The notes below the pieces were generated by a model that saw nothing but the letters and a program-made list of their open reading frames with translations, was not told the DNA's origin and did not search any database. Both the position numbers and the translations under genes were made by a program. A stretch of 31,568 bases of DNA, from the IMG/VR virus record IMGVR_UViG_3300032304_001935, positions 1-31,568 of that record. The stretch is one strand, 5' to 3'. Below are positions 27,566 through 31,568 of this stretch, piece after piece; positions within the stretch are counted from its first letter, which is position 1; each line of letters opens with the position of its first letter. The DNA is from a virus.

Positions 27566-28979
27566 AGACGGATGGATTAAAGAAGGTGAATCTTATACTA
27601 AAGAAATGCCTGTAGAAAAAGATGGAATTTTAAAGACCGCCGAAAACGAATGGATTTCTGAAAATAGCCCTGTAAGTGAAGCAATGGTTAACCCTGGAAT
27701 GGGTGCTTTGGGCGGAGCTGCAGTTGGAGCCGCATCTAAAGTAGTCAATCCTATTGTAAAAAAAGGGCTTGCAAAAGCCACTGATATTATCGCTGGTCCA
27801 GTTGCTGAGGGAGCAAAGCCTTCTGTTTTTAGAGTGCAGCCTTCTGAATTACATCCTACTGAAAAGTATATCGCTAAAATGTTTAAGGGGGATGTCAGCG
27901 GGGCTAAGGACGCTCAGCATATGAAAGAAGCATATGCAATGATGCTAAAGATAAAAGAAAACGAAGAAAAAGCAAAAGCGTTAGCCAGAGCAAATGCCGC
28001 ATTTGGTGTTGTACCTCCTCCAAAAGCGATAACGGAAAAGGTTGGCGATGTTGTTCGATCTGCCAGCTCCATGCTTACTCCTCAACCCGAAAGCATGATG
28101 GGTAAGTTGGCAACTGGGACCGGCCAAATGTTAGGCCGTTCATTAGCTGGGGCTGGTGCGGGCTACCAAGGATACGATGCTTGGAATCGTCTACAAGAAG
28201 GGGATATCCCTGGCGCCGCAATTAGCACTGTAGGCGCCATTGGAAGCGGATTAAGTTTAGTGCCGCTTCCAGTTACCCGTTTCGGTGGAACAGCTATTGG
28301 TATTGGAGCTGAGGCATTGAACGCGTACTTAGATTATTTAAAAAATAAAGCGCAACAACCCCCTCCTCAAGCACAACCACAACCTCAGCCGCAGCCACAA
28401 CCTGCTCCGCAAAAAATGGCACAAGGTGGACTGGTTGGTGGGCTTAACGCCACGTACAACATGCCAATGGCTGGCGGTGCATCATTAAGTATTGGTGGTC
28501 CTCAGCAACAGCCTCAGTTTAATCCAATGGTTCCTGGAATGGCTGATGGTGGCTTGGCGTCAATTGGTAGAGAAACAGAAGAAGAAAAACGTCGCCGCAT
28601 GATGCGCTTAGGTGTGTCAGCGCAAAGTCTTTCACCAATGCAAGACAGAGGTCCCGGTGCTATTCCAGGGTCAGCAAACCCGCTTAACAGTGGAATGCCT
28701 CCGGGTGTTGCCGCTAGAATGCAATTAGAAAAATCAATGGGTCCGGGTCAAGCTAGAATGGGGGCGTCAGGTGTTGGAATGGCGTTACCAAACCAACCGG
28801 GCGTTAAGATGATGCCAGGTCAAGTTAATGTAGGTTACAACATGCCTTTAGGTCAAGGCAACTTAGACATCAGTGCGCAACGTGATATAAACAAACAACG
28901 ACCTGGCATGCCGCAAAATTACGCTGCAAACGTCAACTACACATTGCCATTTGCAGCGGGCGGTTACATTAAAAAGTAA
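27555..28979 (+). CDS. Gly/Met-rich internal virion protein
   Basis: A 474-residue protein overlapping the previous gene by 11 bases. Hydrophobic Gly/Ala stretches lie at about 47-90 (GALGGAAVGAASKVVNPIVK) and about 190-260 (SLAGAGAGYQGYDAWN, AISTVGAIGSGLSLVPLP). A PQ repeat follows (about 273-291), then GG-containing tags (KMAQGGLVGG, GMADGGLASIG and terminal FAAGGYIKK). The C-terminal third is Met/Pro/Gly-rich and contains three beta-like NATYNMPMAGG, NVGYNMPLGQG and NVNYTLPFAAGG units. It ends exactly where the opposite-strand polymerase gene ends. Membrane-active internal protein is the best guess; the family is not recognised. Confidence 0.55.
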   Translation: MADKDGWIKEGESYTKEMPVEKDGILKTAENEWISENSPVSEAMVNPGMGALGGAAVGAASKVVNPIVKKGLAKATDIIAGPVAEGAKPSVFRVQPSELHPTEKYIAKMFKGDVSGAKDAQHMKEAYAMMLKIKENEEKAKALARANAAFGVVPPPKAITEKVGDVVRSASSMLTPQPESMMGKLATGTGQMLGRSLAGAGAGYQGYDAWNRLQEGDIPGAAISTVGAIGSGLSLVPLPVTRFGGTAIGIGAEALNAYLDYLKNKAQQPPPQAQPQPQPQPQPAPQKMAQGGLVGGLNATYNMPMAGGASLSIGGPQQQPQFNPMVPGMADGGLASIGRETEEEKRRRMMRLGVSAQSLSPMQDRGPGAIPGSANPLNSGMPPGVAARMQLEKSMGPGQARMGASGVGMALPNQPGVKMMPGQVNVGYNMPLGQGNLDISAQRDINKQRPGMPQNYAANVNYTLPFAAGGYIKK

Positions 28980-30911
28980 TCACTTCTTGTAGCGCTTATT
29001 GACCCATCCCTCTGCAGCTAGGGGGAAGTCAGATGCCCAAGCGGGTGGTGTTGTCATAATCTTCATCACGTCTTCCAAAGCAGCCTCACTACCAGCTTCA
29101 TCAACTAGGAGTAACACCTCGTCATGGATCAAGTTGATAACTTCATAACCGAACTTCGTAATATTGAGCGTCGCATCTGCGAGAAAATCTCTAGCAGTTC
29201 CTTGTACGGCGGATTGGAAGATGGAGCTGCCGATGAGCGAGTTACGACCCCATTGGCGGGTGTAAGTACTTTGGGAGTGGACAGTAACCCCCATCTTCTC
29301 CTCACCCCATGGAGTGGTGACCAGCTCGAACTTTGGCCGTTGCCAACAGATATGGCGACCACTGGGTAGTTTTAACCACAGCACGTCTTTCTTAGTCCAG
29401 AGTGCTAACTTACTACCGACTCTAATTGTAATACCTGGCGTGTCGATTGCTTTGATTGCGGCTCTCTCACACTCATACCATAAATCCCTCACCTTAGAAT
29501 AAGAATCTCGGTAACTGTTTACCGCAGCCTTCGCCTTGGTTTCATTTATCGTGACCCCCATTCCCTCAGCGTACTTAACCAGCCCTTTGGCTCCTTGACC
29601 AAACATTGCGCCGAGGACTGCTGATTTTGCAACTTGTCTCTGATCCTTCGTAACATCTTCGTATGGCACACGATACAAAGACGTCGAAGCGAAAACTTTG
29701 TACTCATCTAATCCTTTCCGGAACAGCTCGACTTTGTCGGTCTGTCCTGCGAGCCAAACCCCAACTCGATTTTCAATTGAGCTAAAATCCACGTCAACGA
29801 AGGTTTTTCCGACAGGGGCGACAATCGCGCTTCGGACGAGCGATGAGAGCTCGGACATTGATCCCAATCCTCCATCAAAGACTCGCGGTATAGCTCGTTC
29901 AATCTCTCCATCTTCCAGCGTGGGACGAGCGATATTCTGTAGATTGAGTCCGCCACGGCTCGCCCAGCGGCCGGTACTAGCGCCATGATATACCAGTGTA
30001 TTCCTAATTTTTCCATCTCGTTGTATCTCCTGCATCTTAGCGTACTTAGCCACGCTAGTTTGGCTGCCTTCTTGGCGCAGCTCTAAGGCGCGCCGGATGT
30101 TTGGCGATAAGTTAGTGTCCACTAACTTAGCTGTAACGGTCTTTTCGGTCAAATCGGTTAGGTTGGCGCCATGCTCATTTAACCAGTTAAGTAGTTTTTC
30201 ACGCTCTGAGGGCTTGCAGCCTGTTAGTTCAACCGTTTCCCTGTCAAGTGCGTTCTGAGCGTTTTCACAGGCCAAAACAGCGTTATGGAGCTCTTTAGGA
30301 TCCACTGGGACGCCGCACAGGTTGATCCGCTGGGTGAGGGTCCAGATGTCCTGCTCGACGGCTGTAAGGGGCCTTAAATCGGCTACAATCGCCATCTCTG
30401 TGCGTACGTCCTGTGCGCAGTAATCAAACATTTCCGCCAAGAGTTCTGGATCATTATTAAATAGCCCGTTTCTTTGCGGCTTGCATAACTTCTGGATTAG
30501 GAATCTACCACGAGTATCTTTTTGTTGGTTGGCGTCTAGGAATTTACCAGCGTCGCCCAGTGCTTGCGGAATGTTATTGGCTGCCGCTATGGCCATGGAG
30601 TCAATGCACTGCTCCAGCTTTAGTGGGGGCCAGCCGTACTTGGGTACGCAGACGCAGTTCCAAATGGCGTACTCGAACATGGCGTTCCACGCCTGGATTC
30701 TGCCACCAGCGGCAACGTGGTCAATCAGCTTGTATAGTTGCGGCTTAAAGTGTAGTTGCTCTTTTGTGGTGCTGCTAACTTCCACATCGTCAGGTTGAGT
30801 GCCATACGCAATACACAACACTTCTGTTGTGTCGTCGTTGGCGTAGATGTCAAGCCCGCGATCGGCTAGGTCGATAGTGCTACGTGTCTCAAAGTCAATG
30901 CTATAAATCAT
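28980..30911 (-). CDS. polA: Family A DNA polymerase with 3'-5' exonuclease
   Basis: The start at 30911 (MIYSIDFETRST, 643 residues) is set by AGGAG six bases upstream; the longer frame to 30983 would run through a terminator. Exonuclease motifs: Asp6/Glu8 (IDFET), Asn76/Glu80 (WNAMFE; the usual Asp is Glu), and Asp168 (YCAQDV). Polymerase motifs: TGRW (313-316); motif A DFSSIENR (Asp375, Glu380, Arg382); motif B RQVAKSAVLGAMFG (Arg425, Lys429); motif C HDE (596-598). No 5'-nuclease domain is present. It replicates the phage genome. The motif B position equal to Pol I Phe762 is Leu433, and that equal to Tyr766 is Phe437. The gene is on the opposite strand to the virion block and downstream of DUF1289 and RNR. 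Confidence 0.95.
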   Translation of the reverse strand: MIYSIDFETRSTIDLADRGLDIYANDDTTEVLCIAYGTQPDDVEVSSTTKEQLHFKPQLYKLIDHVAAGGRIQAWNAMFEYAIWNCVCVPKYGWPPLKLEQCIDSMAIAAANNIPQALGDAGKFLDANQQKDTRGRFLIQKLCKPQRNGLFNNDPELLAEMFDYCAQDVRTEMAIVADLRPLTAVEQDIWTLTQRINLCGVPVDPKELHNAVLACENAQNALDRETVELTGCKPSEREKLLNWLNEHGANLTDLTEKTVTAKLVDTNLSPNIRRALELRQEGSQTSVAKYAKMQEIQRDGKIRNTLVYHGASTGRWASRGGLNLQNIARPTLEDGEIERAIPRVFDGGLGSMSELSSLVRSAIVAPVGKTFVDVDFSSIENRVGVWLAGQTDKVELFRKGLDEYKVFASTSLYRVPYEDVTKDQRQVAKSAVLGAMFGQGAKGLVKYAEGMGVTINETKAKAAVNSYRDSYSKVRDLWYECERAAIKAIDTPGITIRVGSKLALWTKKDVLWLKLPSGRHICWQRPKFELVTTPWGEEKMGVTVHSQSTYTRQWGRNSLIGSSIFQSAVQGTARDFLADATLNITKFGYEVINLIHDEVLLLVDEAGSEAALEDVMKIMTTPPAWASDFPLAAEGWVNKRYKK

Positions 30912-30928
30912 ATATGCTCCTAGGGCAA

Positions 30929-30942
30929 CCGGACGTATCCGG
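30929..30942 (-). promoter_or_regulatory. Small hairpin in the polymerase leader
   Basis: CCGGA and TCCGG arms around a four-base loop (minus strand TACG), just after the T-run of the upstream terminator and seven bases before the AGGAG ribosome binding site. It could affect polymerase translation. No further evidence. Confidence 0.35.
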
Positions 30943-30969
30943 AAAAAAAGGGGGCCGTACTGCGCCCCC
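30943..30969 (-). terminator. Intrinsic terminator upstream of the polymerase gene
   Basis: On the minus strand GGGGGC, loop GCAGTACG, GCCCCC and seven T form a complete rho-independent terminator (six GC pairs). It sits between the DUF1289 gene and the polymerase, so it would end or reduce transcription from the ribonucleotide reductase side before the polymerase. It implies either partial read-through (attenuation) or an unseen promoter in the last 30 bases. Confidence 0.85.
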
Positions 30970-30989
30970 AAACCAACCACCATGTAAAA

Positions 30990-31184
30990 CTATTTAACTC
31001 TGTCTATTATACGCTGTTTTTCTTCGTTGGACATAACATACCATTTAGAAACTTCCTCCCTGGTTCGTTTGCATCCTTTACATACGTTAAATATGTTGAG
31101 GCGACAGACACCGTTGCATGGGGATTTGACTTCCACCCCCACGCTAGGTTCCAGTTTGTTAGGTTCAGAGGCGGGCACGCCCAT
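30990..31184 (-). CDS. DUF1289 family small Cys protein
   Basis: A 64-residue protein. SPCNGVCRLNIFNVCKGCKR places four Cys at 23, 27, 35 and 38, followed by TREEVSKWYVMSNEEKQRII, the DUF1289 signature (SPCxGVCxxD...CxGCxRTxxEIxxWxxMS). The Cys set suggests metal or Fe-S binding, but the family's activity is unknown. It starts three bases after the ribonucleotide reductase stop, with no clear SD, so translational coupling is likely. Bacterial DUF1289 genes are widespread; its place between nucleotide reduction and DNA synthesis suggests a nucleotide-metabolism or redox accessory role (inference). Confidence 0.8.
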   Translation of the reverse strand: MGVPASEPNKLEPSVGVEVKSPCNGVCRLNIFNVCKGCKRTREEVSKWYVMSNEEKQRIIDRVK

Positions 31185-31187
31185 GGA

Positions 31188-31568
31188 TCAGATCTCACAG
31201 ACGCCGGCGCTGCAAGCTAACATCTGTGCGCCCTCTACGTTGTCGGTGTTTTCTTTGAGGTCTAACCAGTTGATCTTGGGGATCTTGGCTTTAAGCTCTT
31301 CGTACTGCTCTTCGTTGATTTCCTCGTAGGGCGCTTGGCGATACGTGCCGCCGTCGTAGGGGAGGTAGCTGACGCCGCTGATTTCTCCGAAGTTTTCCCA
31401 GGTCCAGGCTCCGACTGCTGGCCAGTCTCTTTCTTCAACTGAAATAGTGACACTGGGTTTGTGCTCACACCAATGCCGCTGGAACGTAAGCCAGAGCTCA
31501 AGATGTTGTATAGGAGTGACATCTGATCGAGTGATTCCGGCGGGTGCTTTTTGAGGAAAGCTAAACAC
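31188..31568 (-). CDS. nrdJ: Class II (B12-dependent) ribonucleotide reductase, C-terminal part
   Basis: The gene continues past the window edge; 126 residues are visible and the first codon shown (GTG at 31566-31568) is not a real start. The sequence contains FPQKAPAGITRSDVTPIQHL, EHKPSVTISVEERDW, ISGVSYLPYDGGTYRQAPYE and ends ACSAGVCEI. These are the C-terminal features of monomeric adenosylcobalamin-dependent reductases. The final Cys pair (119 and 124 of the visible part, CxxxxC) passes electrons to the active site. The enzyme makes deoxynucleotides for phage replication and uses host cobalamin. It is first in the minus-strand set seen here, ahead of DUF1289 and the DNA polymerase. Confidence 0.9.
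   Translation of the reverse strand: MFSFPQKAPAGITRSDVTPIQHLELWLTFQRHWCEHKPSVTISVEERDWPAVGAWTWENFGEISGVSYLPYDGGTYRQAPYEEINEEQYEELKAKIPKINWLDLKENTDNVEGAQMLACSAGVCEI

Noticed and set aside
29124-30798. Several plus-strand open frames inside the polymerase gene
   Set aside because: They lie opposite a gene with complete polymerase motifs, overlap each other and show no recognisable domains.
30912-30983. 24-residue N-terminal extension of the DNA polymerase
   Set aside because: The extension would be translated from terminator and hairpin sequence. AGGAG lies correctly before the ATG at 30911, and the exonuclease motif begins six residues after it.

Overview
The window is a piece of a tailed double-stranded DNA bacteriophage genome, cut through genes at both ends. 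Virion, lysis and replication genes are packed with overlaps or gaps of a few bases. No tRNA, insertion sequence, integrase, CRISPR array or host housekeeping gene was seen. The protein types (LamG and glycine-rich fibres, SU10-type adaptor, family A DNA polymerase, class II ribonucleotide reductase) are those I associate with uncultured aquatic phages of bacteria. The adaptor, the large internal-protein block and the lack of an obvious sheath or tube gene favour a short-tailed (podovirus-like) phage. This is inference, because portal, capsid and terminase genes lie outside the window. The host cannot be named from the sequence.

Layout. 1-9310 (+): a truncated virion protein, a small Cys-motif protein, then a run of fibre/adhesin genes: a collagen-like fibre, a small structural protein, two tandem glycine-rich paralogues, a small tail protein, a 1370-residue protein with six LamG-like modules, and a Pro-rich protein. 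9361-14203 (+): a family 2 glycosyltransferase with a TPR-like tail, a fibre with a self-cleaving S74 chaperone, then the lysis cassette (two small membrane/coiled-coil proteins, a holin, an M15 endopeptidase and a GH24 lysozyme). 14283-20454 (+): two small basic proteins, neck/adaptor and tail proteins. 20513-28979 (+): four large proteins resembling an internal core or DNA-ejection module, one with an M15 peptidase domain. 28980-31568 (-): family A DNA polymerase, a DUF1289 protein and the C-terminus of a B12-dependent ribonucleotide reductase, reading towards the structural block.

Three plus-strand junctions (9.3, 14.2 and 20.5 kb) carry the same composite element: a terminator-like hairpin with a T-run fused to a conserved 17-base motif, GCATTAGTRTATRYAGG, just upstream of the next gene. 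This looks like a phage-specific terminator-promoter that divides the late region into transcription units. The polymerase has Leu at the position equivalent to E. coli Pol I Phe762 and Phe at the Tyr766 equivalent. Other points of interest are a two-times-three LamG cassette duplication, a recurring GG motif shared by three virion-module proteins, a glycosyltransferase beside Thr-rich collagen fibres, and three separate peptidoglycan hydrolase domains.
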